From Saccopteryx bilineata (taxonomy: Eukaryota > Chordata > Mammalia > Chiroptera > Emballonuridae): a stretch of DNA of 64,000 nucleotides. Positions 1-11,258 of the stretch are shown one piece after another. The position numbers and the translations under genes are program-made. A model generated the notes under the pieces. It was given only the letters and a program-made list of their open reading frames with translations, was not told the origin of the DNA and searched no databases. Position 1 is the stretch's first letter. Every line of letters begins with the position of its first letter. Location: assembly GCF_036850765.1 (NCBI RefSeq), contig NC_089495.1, positions 26,442,875 to 26,506,874 of the forward strand, written 5' to 3'.

Positions 1-762
1 GAGGGACGTACAGAGAGGTGCCTGAAAAACTGAGACTCCCATTACTGGAGCCAAAAAATGCAAAGCCTTAACAAGCCCTGCCTGCCAACGAGACTGGAGC
101 CCAGCCTACATCATTGACACAGCGACACACTAGCAGACCTCTGCCCAGGAGCTGCACAGAGGTAAATCTCACAGTACAGTGCCACCTGCCAAAAAAAAAA
201 TTAAGAAGCTCCTTTTCAAAATCAGAAAAAAATTATACTTTTTAAAATGGCTTTGGTCATTTTTATTATTTTTACTTTTTTCCTTCTTTTTTCTTTTTTT
301 ATTATCTTCCTTTCGAACTACATTATCCACAGAAGCTACATTTTTCATTCTTGTTTTTTGTGATGGCTTCATTTCAGAAACCTTTACATCTTTTTTTTCT
401 TTCTTTTTTCTTTTTCTTTCTCTTTGTTTTGTATTTTATTTTTTGTCCATTCTTTCTCTTTATTGTCCCTTGTTTCTTCTCTTTTATCTTTTTTTCCTTT
501 TCTTTCTTTGCTCTCATCTGATCATTTATCATCAAATTATTATATTCCAGACTCATATTTTTCTTTGTGATATTTTGCTTGTTTTTGCCTTCAGTTTTTC
601 TCTATTTTGCCATTTCTCCTCAGTTCCTACTCCTTGTTCTCTGTAGTTTTTGTTTCACTTATCATTATAGAATTTTCATTTTTTTACTGTATTTTTCAAC
701 TTTTATTTTACTTTCTTAATTTTCTTATTAGTGATTAGTGTTATTAACAATACCATTCTAAA
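1..762 (+). other. 5' UTR portion of L1-A, T-rich
   Basis: Sequence upstream of the L1-A ORF1 start. Bases 1-190 are mixed sequence; 190-740 is strongly T and pyrimidine rich. L1-B has comparable A/T-rich sequence just upstream of its ORF1, but the CpG-rich monomers of L1-B are not seen here. Long open frames across the T-rich part on both strands result from base composition and are not called as genes. Confidence 0.7.
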
Positions 763-1775
763 ATGCCAGTAAGAAAAAGAAATCAAATATCATGGATATA
801 AAAGACAGAGGCATAGCTCAGATAGATGATGAAAAAACTCTAGAAAAAAATTTCAATTACGTGGAAACCTTGGAGTTAAACGACAAAGAATTCAAAATTG
901 AAGTCCTAAAAATACTCAGTGAAATACAAGGAAGTTCTAAAAGGCAATTTAGTGAGCTCAAAAGTCACTTTAATGAACCAAAAGAATACTTCATCAAGGA
1001 AATTGAAACTATAAAAAGAAACCAAACAGAGATGAAAAATCCAATAGATGAACTGAAAAAATGAGATGACAAGCTTAACTAATAGAACAGGCCAGATAGA
1101 TGAGAGAATTAGTGACACAGAAGACAGGCAACTATATATACTACAGAGAGAAGAAGAGAGAGACTCATGAATTTAAAAAAAAAATGAGAAAGCCCTACAA
1201 GAATTGTCAGACTCCATCAGAAAGAGTAATATAGAAATAATGGGTATATCAGAAGGAGAAGAGAGATAAAGTAATGGAGAATATGTTCAAACAAATAATT
1301 GATGAGAATTTCCCAAGCTTGTGAAAATAATTAAAGCCTCGAATCCAAGAAGCAAACAGAACCCCAAGTTTCCTTAACTCAAACAGATCTACTCCAAGGC
1401 ACATCATAATGAAATTATCACAAATCAATGACAAAGAAAAAATCAAGGCATCAGGGAAAAGAAGACTACAACATATAAAGGAAGGCCCATTAGGTTATCA
1501 ACAGATTTCTCAGCAGAAACTCTGCAAGCTAGAAGAGAGTGGACTCCAATATATAAAGTACTGAAAGAGAGGAACTTCCAGACAAAAATACTATACCCAT
1601 CAAAGCTTTCCTTCAAATATAAAGGGGAAGTAAAAACATTCACAGATATAGAGGAATGAGAAATTTTATCACCAGAAAACCCCCATTTCAGGAAATACTA
1701 AAGGGAATTATCTGACCAGATACAAAGAACAAAACAAAACAAAATCACAAGTAGAAGCTCCAATAAAAGTACAAT
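763..1775 (+). pseudogene. L1-A ORF1 (RNA-binding chaperone protein), degenerate
   Basis: ORF1 protein normally forms coiled-coil trimers that coat L1 RNA. The start MPVRKRN at 763 aligns with the start of the intact L1-B ORF1 (MPLRKRK), but a small indel near 775 shifts the frame. The longest surviving piece is 792-1064, covering the acidic and coiled-coil N-terminal region (for example the motif TLELNDKEFKIE). Later pieces of the RNA-recognition and C-terminal domains can be followed in other frames to about 1775, interrupted by several stops. It cannot encode a full protein. Confidence 0.85.
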
Positions 1776-1847
1776 AAAAACAAAAATAATCTATGACAAC
1801 AAAAACAAAAAAGGGGAGAAGACAAAAATTTACAGTAACAAAGGACG

Positions 1848-2084
1848 ATGGAGTGCAGAAGCACTCATGAGATAATGGACAACAATGAATATGATATATA
1901 TTCTTTTAAGTACCTAATGGTAACCATGCCTGAAAGCACCATTACTGAAACACATGGCTTAAAAAAAGAAGAAACAGAGGAAAGAAGTATGAAATACAAC
2001 CAAATAAAAACAAATGACAGAAAAACAAAAAAGAACCAAACAAGAAATACAACTATTAGAAAGTATTATATAAAATGGCAATAG
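1848..2084 (+). other. small open frame between L1-A ORF1 and ORF2
   Basis: A 78-codon frame starting MECRSTHEI and ending KWQ. Its TAG stop (2082-2084) lies inside the ORF2 start region, so it overlaps the ORF2 ATG at 2075 by 10 bases. A homologous 79-codon frame sits at the same place in L1-B, with the same start MEC, a shared YNQIKT core and the same KWQ ending. The product is lysine and threonine rich with no domain I recognise. It may be a translated product, a reinitiation device for ORF2, or simply a spacer that stayed open by chance. Confidence 0.5.
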
Positions 2085-3116
2085 GAAACCCTCAAGTGTC
2101 AATAATTACATTAAATGTAAATGGATTGAACTCACTAATAAAAAAACACAGAGTACCAGAATGAATCAGAAAAGATAATCCAATGGTATGCTGCCTTCAA
2201 GAAACATATCTAAACTACAAGGATAAAAATAGACTCAAAGTGAAAGGCTGAAAAATGATTCTCCAACCAAATAATATCCAAACAAAAGCAGGTGTAGCCA
2301 CACTTATATCTAACAATGCTGACTACAAGACTACAAAGGTAATCAGAGACAAAGATGGTCATTTCAAAAGACATCTGAGAAAAGAGACATAGAATCAAGA
2401 AGATATAACATTTCTTAATATATATGCACCAAACCAAGGAGCACCAAAGTATATAAGACATCTACTAACTGATTGAAAAATAAAAACTGACAAAAATATA
2501 ATCATACTTGGAGACCTTAATACACCACTGATGGCTCTAGATTATTCATCAAAACAAAAAATTAATAAAGAAATATTGGCCTTAAATGAAACACTAGATC
2601 AATTGCATATGATAGACATCTATAGGAGATTTCATCCCAAAACATCAGAGTATACATTTTTCTCCAGTATCCATGGTACATTCTCAACAATTGACCATAT
2701 GTCAATTCAGAAAGATCAACAAATTCAGAAAGATTGAAATTATACCAAGCATATTTTCGAACCATAAAGCTTTGAAACTAGAATTCAACTTCAAAAAAGA
2801 AGTAAACAAATCCACAAAAATGTGGATATTAAACAACATACTTCTAAAGAATGACTGGGTCAAAGAAAAAATGAAAGCAAAGATCAAAAGATATATACAG
2901 AGAAACAAAAATGACAACACAACATATCAGAATCTCTGGGATGCAGCAAAAGCAGTAATGAGAGGAAAGTTTGTATCATTACAGGCTTATATAAACAAAC
3001 GAGAGCCCAAGTAAACAACTTAACATCACATCCTAAGGTACTAGAAAAAGAAGAACAAAGGCAACCCAAAACCAGCAGAAGAAAAAAAATAATAAAAAGT
3101 AGAACAGAAATAAATG

Positions 3117-3124
3117 AAATAGAG
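3117..3124. repeat. left 8-bp target-site duplication of the hAT element
   Basis: AAATAGAG, identical to 4950-4957. It adjoins the CAGTG terminus at 3125. The sequence around both copies joins into continuous L1 ORF2. Confidence 0.95.
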
Positions 3125-4949
3125 CAGTGTTTTTCAACCAGTGTGCCACAGCACACTAGTGTGCCATGAGACATGGTCAGGTGTGCCGTGGGGAAATTAA
3201 ACATGGGTCCCCAAACTACGGCCTGCTTACATACAAACAATGAGAAACGGGCAACTTTTTTGAGAAAAACCACAAAGGTAAACAAGAGAGCCCTCAAAGC
3301 TAGCTACCTTGTTGCTGAACTCGTAGCTAAATCAGAAAAGTCCCACACTGTGGCAGAAACATTAATACTGCCAGCTTGTAAAACCATTGTAAATGAGATG
3401 CTTGGCCGTACCACGGCCAAAGAGATAGCTAAAGTGCCTCTCTCAGATAACACAATTGCCAGACTTATTGATGACATGTCTGCGGACATTGAAACTGTTG
3501 TTTTGGAAAAGGTGCACATCAGTAAGAAATTTGCCTTGCAACTTGATGAGTTGATGGATATTAGTGGACATTGTCAGCTCTTGGCCAATGTGCGTTTTGA
3601 GAATGGAGAAGCCATTAGAGAAAACTTCCTATTTTGCAAGGCACTGCCAGAAAAATCAACAGAAAAGAAAATATTTCGGGTCATGTCAGAATATCTTGAT
3701 AAAAGTGGGCTTACCTGGGAAAACTGCACAGGTGTCTGCACTGATAGAGCCGCAGCCATGGTCAGGCGCATCAAAGGCTTCGTAAGTAGGGTCAAAGAAA
3801 GAAACCCCGATGTTATTGTTACACACTGTTTTTTTGCACCATGAGGCCCTCGTTGCAAAGACCTTACCAGCAGATCTAGCTCCTATATCAGATGATGTTG
3901 TGAGCATAGTGAACTTTGTGAAGACGCGACCTTTGAGATGTCACTTATTTGTGTCTTTGTGTAAAGAAATGGGAGCGGAACATAAAATCTTATTGCTCCA
4001 CACGGAGGTCCGGTGTCTGTCACGTGGCAAAGTGCTGGCCCATGTGTATGAGTTGCGAGAGGAACTTAAAGTATTTGTGACAAATGAGAGGTCCGATTAC
4101 TCAAAGCTGCTTGCAAGTGATAAGTGGTGTGCAAAGCTGGCATACCTGGCTGATATATTTCATTATCTGAATGAACTGAATACATGGATGCAAGGCAGAA
4201 ATGAAAACCTGCTTACAAACACTGATAAAATGAACAGATTCCATTTAAAGGTGCAGCTCTGGCAACAACATGTGCAGTGTGGCAACCTTGAGATGTTCCT
4301 GCTCACTGAGAAACAGCATGATGGCAACACTGTTGCAATGTGCGAGGTGATTGGCAGACATTTGAAAACTCTTGAGAAGACGTTGTCATTTTATTTCTCT
4401 TCAGCCTTCACAGAATGCCTTGACTGGGTTAGGGACCCATACAGTTCAGTATCCATTGCTGGAAAGGACATGACTTTAAAGGAGCAAGAGGAACTCATTG
4501 AACTGAAACAAGATCGTAATTTAAAGCTAAAGTTTGCTGATCTTACTTTGGACAGTTTTTGGTTATCTGTTGCCAAGGAGTTCCCCATTCTGGCCAACAA
4601 AGCTACTTTGACATTGCTCCCATTTTCAACCACATATCTATGTGAGCTGAGCTTCTCAAACTTGACTGCGATAAAAACTAAAAACAGAGAGAGACTGAGA
4701 AATGTTGATGAAGAGCTTCGTGTGTGTCTTTCTACCATTCCTGCCAGGATATCCCTTTTGTGTTCATCGAAACAGGCCCAGGTTTCACACTAAGTGAGTA
4801 TAAATATATTTTAAAACTATATTATTAACTATATGTATAATATGTACTGTGTTAGAGTGTCATTTTATGTCATTTTGGTAGGTGGTGTGCCCCAGGATTT
4901 TGTAAATGTAAAAAATGTGCCACGGCTCAAAAAAGGTTGAAAATCACTG
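3125..4949 (+). mobile_element. hAT-superfamily DNA transposon with transposase remnant
   Basis: A cut-and-paste DNA transposon inserted in L1-A ORF2. The ends are imperfect terminal inverted repeats, CAGTGTTTTTCAACC on the left and GGTTGAAAATCACTG on the right (14 of 15 pairs match). It is flanked by a perfect 8-bp target duplication, AAATAGAG, at 3117-3124 and 4950-4957, the size expected for hAT. Subterminal GTGCCAC / GCCGTGGCAC motifs are present near both ends. At 1825 bp it is shorter than autonomous relatives as I recall them, and the N-terminal part of the gene is missing, so it is an internally deleted copy. Confidence 0.95.
3173..4793 (+). pseudogene. hAT transposase, FAM200/ZBED5-like, single frameshift, no BED finger
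   Basis: Encodes the transposase that would excise and integrate the element. Two overlapping frames cover it: 3173-3844 and about 3835-4793. The first holds the N-terminal part of the RNase-H-like catalytic core, including FALQLDE with a likely catalytic Asp (residue 125) and GVCTD with a second (residue 191), then the THC motif. The second continues with [25 protein letters not shown] and a C-terminal hAT dimerisation region with LPFSTTYLCELSFSNL. The break falls in a run of seven Ts at about 3830-3836, consistent with one extra base. Similarity, from memory, is to the FAM200/ZBED5 branch of domesticated hAT proteins. The BED zinc finger expected upstream is absent. Variants at conserved places ([13 protein letters not shown]) suggest further decay. 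Confidence 0.85.
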
Positions 4950-4957
4950 AAATAGAG
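4950..4957. repeat. right 8-bp target-site duplication of the hAT element
   Basis: AAATAGAG, following the terminal CACTG at 4949; perfect match to 3117-3124. Confidence 0.95.
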
Positions 4958-5537
4958 AACAGAAAACCTATAGAGAGAATCAATAAAACAAGGAGCTGGT
5001 TCTTTGAAAAGATCAACAAAATTGATAAACCCTTGGCAAGATTCACTAAGGAAAGAAGAGAAAGAATTCATATAAACAAAATCCAAAATGAAAGAGGAGA
5101 AACTACCACAGATATCATAGATATACAAAGGATTATTGTAGAATACTATAAAAAACTATATGCCACCAAATTTAACAATCTAGAAGAAATGGATAAATTC
5201 CAAGAACAATATAATCTTCCTATACTGAATCATGAAGAAGTAGAAAGTCTAAACAGACCCATAAGCAGGGAGAAAATAGAAAAAACTATCAAAAACCTCC
5301 CAAAAAGTAAAAGTACAGGGCCATATGGCTATACTAGTGAATTCTATCAACTATTCAAAGAAGATTTGGTTTCTATCCTACTCAAAGAAGCAATACTTCC
5401 AAACACATTTTACGAGGCCAACATAACCCTCGTACCAAAACCTGGTAAGGACAACAACAACAACAACAAAAACTACAGACCCCAATATCTCTAATGAATA
5501 CAGAAGTAAAAATCCTAAACAAAATACTAGCTAACCA

Positions 5538-5868
5538 GCCTGACCAGGTGGTGGCACAGTGGATACAGCATGGAACTGAGATGTGGAGGACCCAGGTTAG
5601 AGACCCTGAGGTCGCCAGCTTGAGCACAGGCTCGTCTGGTTTGAGCAAAGCTCACCAGCTTGGACCCAAGGTCACTGGCTAGAGCAAGAGGTTACTCGGT
5701 CTGCTGTAGCCCCATGGTGAAGGCATATATGAGAGAGCAATCAATGAACAACTAAGGCGTTGCAACAAAAAACTAATGATTGATGCTTTTCATCTCTCTC
5801 TCCATTCCTATCTGTCTGTTCCTATCTATTCCTCTCTCTGACTCTCTCTTTGTCTCTGTAAAAAAAAA
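5538..5868 (+). mobile_element. tRNA-derived SINE, type A (GCCTGACCAGG head)
   Basis: Starts GCCTGACCAGGTGGTGGCAC, has the repeated 'GCCAGCTTGAGC / CACCAGCTTGGACCC' body, the AGCAATCAATGAACAACTAAGG motif region, a CT-rich tail and an A-run. It is flanked by a perfect 17-bp duplication AAAATACTAGCTAACCA (5521-5537 and 5869-5885), the hallmark of L1-assisted retroposition. It interrupts L1-A ORF2. The type resembles bat SINEs of the Rhin-1 kind from memory. Confidence 0.93.
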
Positions 5869-6785
5869 AAAATACTAGCTAACCAAATACAACACATTAA
5901 AAAAATAATTCACCATGATGAAATGGGATTCATCCCAGAATCACAAGGATGGTTCAACATATGTAAAACAGTTAACATAATACACCATATCAACAAAACA
6001 AAGAACAAAAACCATATGATCCTATCAATAGATACAGAAAAGGCATTTGATAAAATACATCATTTTATGTTTAAAAAGCTTAATAAAATAGATATAGAAG
6101 GAAAATATCTCAACATAATAAAGGCTATTTATGAAAAACCATCAGCTAACATCATATTAAATGGCAAAAAACTGAAAACTTTTCCTCTAAAATCAGGAAC
6201 AAAACAAGGTTACCCACTCTCTCTACTCCTATTCAACATAGTGTTGGAAGTTCTAGCCAGAGCAATCAGACAAGAGAAAGAAATAAAAGGCATTCATATT
6301 GGGAAAGCAGAAGTAAGTGTTTCACTTTTTGCAGATGATATGATCCTATATATAGAAAACCCCAAAGACTCCACAGAAAGACTATTAGAAACAATTAACT
6401 AATACATTAAGGTTGCAGGATACAAAATTAACATACAGAAGTCAATTGCTTTCTTATATGCCAACAATGAAACTTAGAAAATGAACTAAAAAAAATCCCT
6501 TTTATGGTTGCAACAAAAAAATTAAATGCCTAAGAATAAACATAAAAATAATTGTAAAGGACCTATATAATGAAAACTACAAGGCATTGTTAAAGGAAAT
6601 AAAAAAAGACACAATGAAATGGAAGAGTGTTCCTTGTTCTTAGATACGAAGAATAAAATGACTATATTACCCAAAGCAATATACAAATTTAATGCAATTC
6701 CCATCAAAATTTCAATGTTATTTTTTAAAGAAATGGAACAAAAAATTATCAGGTTTATATAGAACCATAAAAAAATCCAAATAGA

Positions 6786-7124
6786 CCTGACCAGGCGGTG
6801 GCGCAGTGGATAGAGCGTCGGACTAAGATGCGGAAGGACCCAGGTTCAAGACCCCGGGGTTGCCAGCTTGAGTGCAGGCTCATCTGGCTTGAGTAAAAAG
6901 CTCACCAGCTTGAACCCAAGGTCACTGACTCGAGCGGGGGGTTACTCAGTCTGCTGAAGACCCGCGGTCAAGACACATATGAGAAAGCAATCAATGAACA
7001 ACTAAGGTGTCACAACGAAAAACTGATGATTGATGCTTCTCATCTTTCTCCATTCCTGTCTGTCTGTCCCTATCTATCCCTCTATCTGACTCTCTCTCTG
7101 TCCCTGTAAAAAAAAAAAAAAAAC
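6786..7124 (+). mobile_element. tRNA-derived SINE, type A, first of a double insertion
   Basis: Head CCTGACCAGGCGGTGGCGCA at 6786, same body and CT-rich tail as the 5538 copy, ending in an A-run at about 7108-7123. The preceding target sequence (CCAAATAG, 6777-6784) recurs after its tail (7125-7132) and a third time after the next SINE (7532-7539). It interrupts L1-A ORF2. Confidence 0.9.
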
Positions 7125-7132
7125 CCAAATAG

Positions 7133-7531
7133 GCCCTGGCCGGTTGGCTCAGTGGTAGAGCGTTGGCCTGGTGTGCGGAAGTCCCGGGTTCGATTCCAGG
7201 CCAGGGCACACAGGAGAGGCGCCCATCTGCTTCTCCACCCCTCCCCCTCTCCTTCCTCTCTGTCTCTCTCTTCCCCTCCTGCAGCCGAGGCTCCATTGGA
7301 GCAAAAGATGGCACTGGGGATGGCTCCTTGGCCTCTGACCCGGGCGCTAGAGTGGCTCTGGTCATGACAGAGCAACGCCCCGGATGGGCAGAGCATCACC
7401 CCCTGGTGGGTGTGCCGGGTGGATCCCGGTCGGGTGCATGCGGGAGTCTGTCTGACTGCCTCCCCGTTTCCAGCTTCAGAAAAATACAAACAAACAAAAA
7501 ACAATAAAACAAAAAACAAACAAAAAAACCC
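7133..7531 (+). mobile_element. tRNA-derived SINE, type B (GGCCCTGGCCGGTTGG head)
   Basis: Begins GGCCCTGGCCGGTTGGCTCA and includes a clear pol III B box GGTTCGATTCC (7187-7197). The long GC-rich body ends CCGGGTGGATCCCGGTCGG..., followed by a TTTCCAGCTTCAGAAAAATA end and an A-rich tail. It sits directly behind the type A SINE and is bounded by copies of CCAAATAG at 7125-7132 and 7532-7539. It most likely inserted into the duplicated target of the earlier SINE. Open frames across it are composition effects. Confidence 0.9.
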
Positions 7532-9030
7532 CCAAATAGCCAAAGTCATCCTAAGGAAAAAAAAATGAAGCTGGGAGCATTACAATACCCGACTTCAAAT
7601 TATACCACAGAGCCACAATAATCAAGACAGCATGGTATTGGCAGAAAAATAGACACTCAGACCAATGGAACAGAATAGAGAGCCCAGAAATAAAACCACA
7701 TATATATGGTCAAATAATCTTTGATAAAGGAGCCATAAACACACAATGGAGAAAAGAAAACCTCTTCAATAAATGGTGCTGGGAAAATTAGAAGGGCACA
7801 TGCAAAAGGATAAAACTCAAGTACAGTTTGTCTCCTTGTATAAAATTTTATTCTAAATGGATTAAAGACCTAAATATAAAATCTGAAACAATAAAACACA
7901 TAGAAGAAAACATAGGTACTAATCTCATGGACCTTGGCCATAGAGAACATTTTATGAATTTGACTCCAAAGGCAAGGGCAGTCAAGACAAAGATAAATGA
8001 ATAGGACTACATCAGACTAAGAAGCTTTTGCACAGCAAAAGAAACTAAGAACAAATCAAACACACAGCCAACCAAATGAGAAATAAAGTTTTTGAACAAC
8101 AGCTCAGATAAGTGGCTAATATCCAAAATATATAAAGAACTAACAAAACTCAACAACAAACAAGCAAACAATCCAATAAAAAATGGGAAGAGGACATGAA
8201 CAGACACTTCTTCCAAGAAGAAATACAAATGGCCAGTAGATACATGAAAAGATGCTCATCTTCACTAACTATTAGAGAAATACAAATCAAAATTATAATG
8301 AGATACCATTTCACACCTGTTAGATGAGCTATTATCAACAAGACAAATAATAACAAATGTTGGAGAGGCTGTGGAGAAAAAGGAACCCTCATTCACTGTT
8401 GGTGGGAATGTAAAGTAGTACAATTATTATGAAAGAAAGTATGGTGGTTACTCAAAAATTAAGAATAGAACTACCATATGACCCAGCAATCCCTCTACTG
8501 GGTATATACTCTCAAAACTCAAAATCATTGGTACATAAAGACACATGCAGCCCTATGTTCATTGCAGCATTTTTCACAGTGGCTAAGACATTGAAACAAC
8601 CAAAAAGTCCTTCAATAGAAGATTGGATTAAGAAAATGTGGTACATATATACTATGGAATACTACTCTACCATAAAAAATGATGACATAGGATCATTTAC
8701 GACAACATGAATGGACCTTGATAACATTATAATGAATGAAATAAGTAAGTAAAAAAAAAACTAAGAACTGTATGATTCCATACATAGGTGGGACAGAAAA
8801 TTGAGACTCGTGGACATAGATAAGAGTGCAGTGGTTACCATGGTGGGAGGTGTGGGGCATAAAGGAAACCAAATGAATGGAGAAGGAGGACAATTTGACT
8901 TTGGGTGATGGGTATACAACATAATCAAATGTCACAATGATCTGGAGATGTTTCCTCTAAATTTATGTGCTCTAGTTGACTAATTTCACCCCATTAAAAT
9001 TAATTGTTTAAATAAAACTATGAAAAAATC

Positions 9031-10329
9031 AACTGAACAGTTACTAACAAATATGCTCCAAACTATATCATTAAAATTCCTTCAGAAGAGACAATAATGA
9101 ACATTACATAATAGCAGTGCCACATAGTATAAAAATCCAACTGTTGCCTGTGTATTTCTGCCAATAAAGTAGAATTTGGCCTTATATTTGGATAAAATTC
9201 TTAAACTCAAAGATGAATCAGCTACAATGCCATGAGAAATACATATATCAGGGCAAAAGCTCAGAAAATTTTTGATCATTTTAACATTGGAAGCACAGCC
9301 TTCAGTGGAAAATATTTTTGATTTACTTCATAATTATTATGTAAACCATGACGTAGACTATTATAGGCCCATCATGCTTGGCATGAATATTTCTGACCAT
9401 TGTGCATATGGTCAGAATGGCACTGCCATAAGAATATAAACACAGCTATAGTCACGAAGAAATGTAGTGGTCAATGACTTTTTTTCAGTGTGGACACAAA
9501 CACTGACCTTTATGAACAAGATCAATTCTTAGCTGTTGAAAATTAATGCTTTTATCATGTATGAAGAAGCTCATCACAGTTTTGCCATATTAACCATGTA
9601 GAGAATTATCTGATCACACAAGTTTAAAATTAAGTGACTCAAAAGATCTATTAAGTCTGAAAGTCCAATAAAGAATATGTTTATTATTTCAGGAGGCTTA
9701 GCCAAGTGACAATATATTCAGATACTGAATTACCTGAAGTACACTTCACAGGCACAACAAAGAAAACTTTTAATGTTAAAGTGATGTGTAAAGATTTAAG
9801 AAGATTGACTCACTGTGGAAATTGCTCAGAATTAAAATTTTCCCCAAAATTCATGATTTTATTTAGTCATTAGAAAAAAATTGTATCGGTAATATAATAG
9901 CTATCATTTTTTACAGTTTCTTCACAACTTAAAATATTCAACATTCTTCCTTTTTTGCATAAAAATGCTTGTGATTTTACCCTCTGATTTTACCCTCTGG
10001 GCATCGAAAATGGAGTTCATGAAAAAATTACTTGGAAATTTCAGGCCCATTTAAAACCAAATATTCACAGGTACCTGTCAGAGTGACCCAAGATTATTTT
10101 CATTTCAATGTCCTATAATTAAGTTTTTTAAAATTTAATATAAATAGAGTAAAAAAACCCACTAGATTTAGTATTTGATCTGTGTCACCTCTTCATCATT
10201 GAACCAGATATATTACAGATCTTTTAATGAAAGTTTGTGAACAATATTATTAGCCTTCTAGTAAAAAAATTAAGTATTATTAAATTGAAATATTGTATTC
10301 TTTTTATTAAAAATAAGTCTACCTATATT
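9031..10329. other. no recognised gene or element
   Basis: AT-rich, apparently single-copy sequence downstream of L1-A. A 13-base perfect tandem pair GATTTTACCCTCT occurs at about 9973-9998. Nothing else is recognised. Confidence 0.5.
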
Positions 10330-10560
10330 TGGGAAAAGCAAAATACAGAAAAAGAGGCACATCAGGTGTTGCCAAGGGTTAAGTGTTGGGGAAGGCTCTG
10401 AGTACAAGGGTGCAGCGTGGGCAACTGTGGAGCTATGAGGAGATGCTCTGCATCCTGTCTGCAGTGGAGGGTGCAGAAGTCTACACATGTACAAAGTTAT
10501 ATAACTGCCGGTCTATGTCAAAAAGGGTGAATTTCACTATTTGTGAATTTTGAAAAATAA
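10330..10560 (+). mobile_element. old L1M 3' UTR fragment
   Basis: Diverged sequence with the pattern of old mammalian L1 3' UTRs: GGTGTTGCCAAGGGTTAAG, a run describing a '...CTGCATCC...' block, then 'TCTACACATGTACAAAGTTATATAACTG' type sequence. Recognition is from memory of the family; boundaries are approximate. Confidence 0.5.
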
Positions 10561-10979
10561 GAGTCCATTTTAAAGTGATACTAAATTAGATGTTCATAGG
10601 TACTTTAAACTTCATTAATTTGTCTAAACTTTTAAGAAATGCTTTTCTTTTTCTTACAGTTGGTTAAAAAAATAAAGCAACTTCTCTTTATCCAGTCTAC
10701 CACAAGGTTCTCAAGTCCAATGGAAGGGAATGAGGAAAGATATTAGAAGAAGTAAAAACAGAATTAAAGTCATGAAATATGAATCCTTTGGACCACATAC
10801 TTGCACAAATGGTAACAGCAAAGTTCTTCTCAGCACAGATACATCGGGTGTAAAGAAGCCTATCTAGATTTAAATGGCACCATGCACACAGAAAGAGACT
10901 AAGAAGCAATAGATAAAATATCCTGTTGTTATGCACATGTCTTTACATAAAAGTTTCCCATTATATCTTCCTGGAATTA

Positions 10980-10985
<6 letters not shown>

Positions 10986-11020
<35 letters not shown>

Positions 11021-11243
11021 GTTTTGTTTTTTTTTTTTTTTTAAATTTTTTATTTATTCATTTTAGAGAGGAAAGGGAAAGACAGAGAGAGAGAGAGGAG
11101 AGAGACAGAGAGAGAGAGAAGGGGGGAGGAGCTGGAAGCATCAACTCCCATATGTGCCTTGACCAGGCAAGCCCAGGGTTTCGAACCGGCAACCTCAGCA
11201 TTTCCAGGTCGACGCTTTATCCACTGCGCCACCACAGGTCAGG
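10986..11243 (-). mobile_element. tRNA-derived SINE, type C (CTGACCTGTGGTGG head), minus strand
   Basis: Read on the minus strand it starts CCTGACCTGTGGTGGCGCAG, carries a B-box-like CGGTTCGAAACC, then TGCCTTGA..., a CT-rich tract and a long A-tail (seen as T-runs at 10982-11042 on the plus strand). A perfect 15-bp duplication CTGGAATTACATTTT flanks it (10971-10985 and 11244-11258). Confidence 0.93.
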
Positions 11244-11258
11244 CTGGAATTACATTTT

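Larger units (their letters stand above)
2075..8810 (+). pseudogene. L1-A ORF2 (endonuclease / reverse transcriptase), degenerate and interrupted
   Basis: ORF2 starts MAIGNPQVSIITLNVNG at 2075, matching the endonuclease N-terminus of L1-B. Readable pieces include part of the endonuclease (2531-2737), the linker and RT start (2673-3014, resuming at 4937-5494 after the hAT), the palm with the catalytic FADD motif (6328-6339, inside frame 5923-6402), and the C-terminal region (8429-8710). The Cys-rich stretch is near 8360-8400. Many stops and frameshifts are present. Insertions interrupt the coding sequence at 3125-4949, 5538-5868 and 6786-7531; removing them restores continuous homology to L1-B at the DNA level. 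Confidence 0.92.
1..9030 (+). mobile_element. L1-A: inactivated LINE-1, 5' end outside window
   Basis: A non-LTR retrotransposon on the plus strand. Visible in order are a T-rich 5' UTR portion (1-762), a broken ORF1 (763 to about 1775), a spacer with a small open frame (1848-2084), a broken ORF2 (2075 to about 8810) and a 3' UTR ending near 9030 with a CCCCATTAAAA motif shared by the other young L1 copies here. ORF2 is split by a hAT transposon and three SINEs, which account for about 3 kb of the span. Many stops and frameshifts show it is dead and older than L1-B. The true 5' end and the upstream target duplication are not in the window. Confidence 0.95.

Noticed and set aside
179..646. 155-codon plus-strand open frame, Phe/Leu/Ser rich
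   Set aside because: It lies in the T-rich L1-A 5' UTR; poly-pyrimidine composition alone keeps the frame open and the product is a homopolymer-like peptide.
7133..7205. tRNA gene-like sequence with A and B boxes
   Set aside because: It is the tRNA-derived head of a SINE, followed by a SINE body and A-tail; the other type A, B and C heads are rejected as tRNA genes for the same reason.
7082..7549. 155-codon and overlapping frames on both strands
   Set aside because: They lie inside the type B SINE, whose GC-rich body has few stops; the same frames recur in every copy (33759-34142, 52795-53178, 53769-54200).
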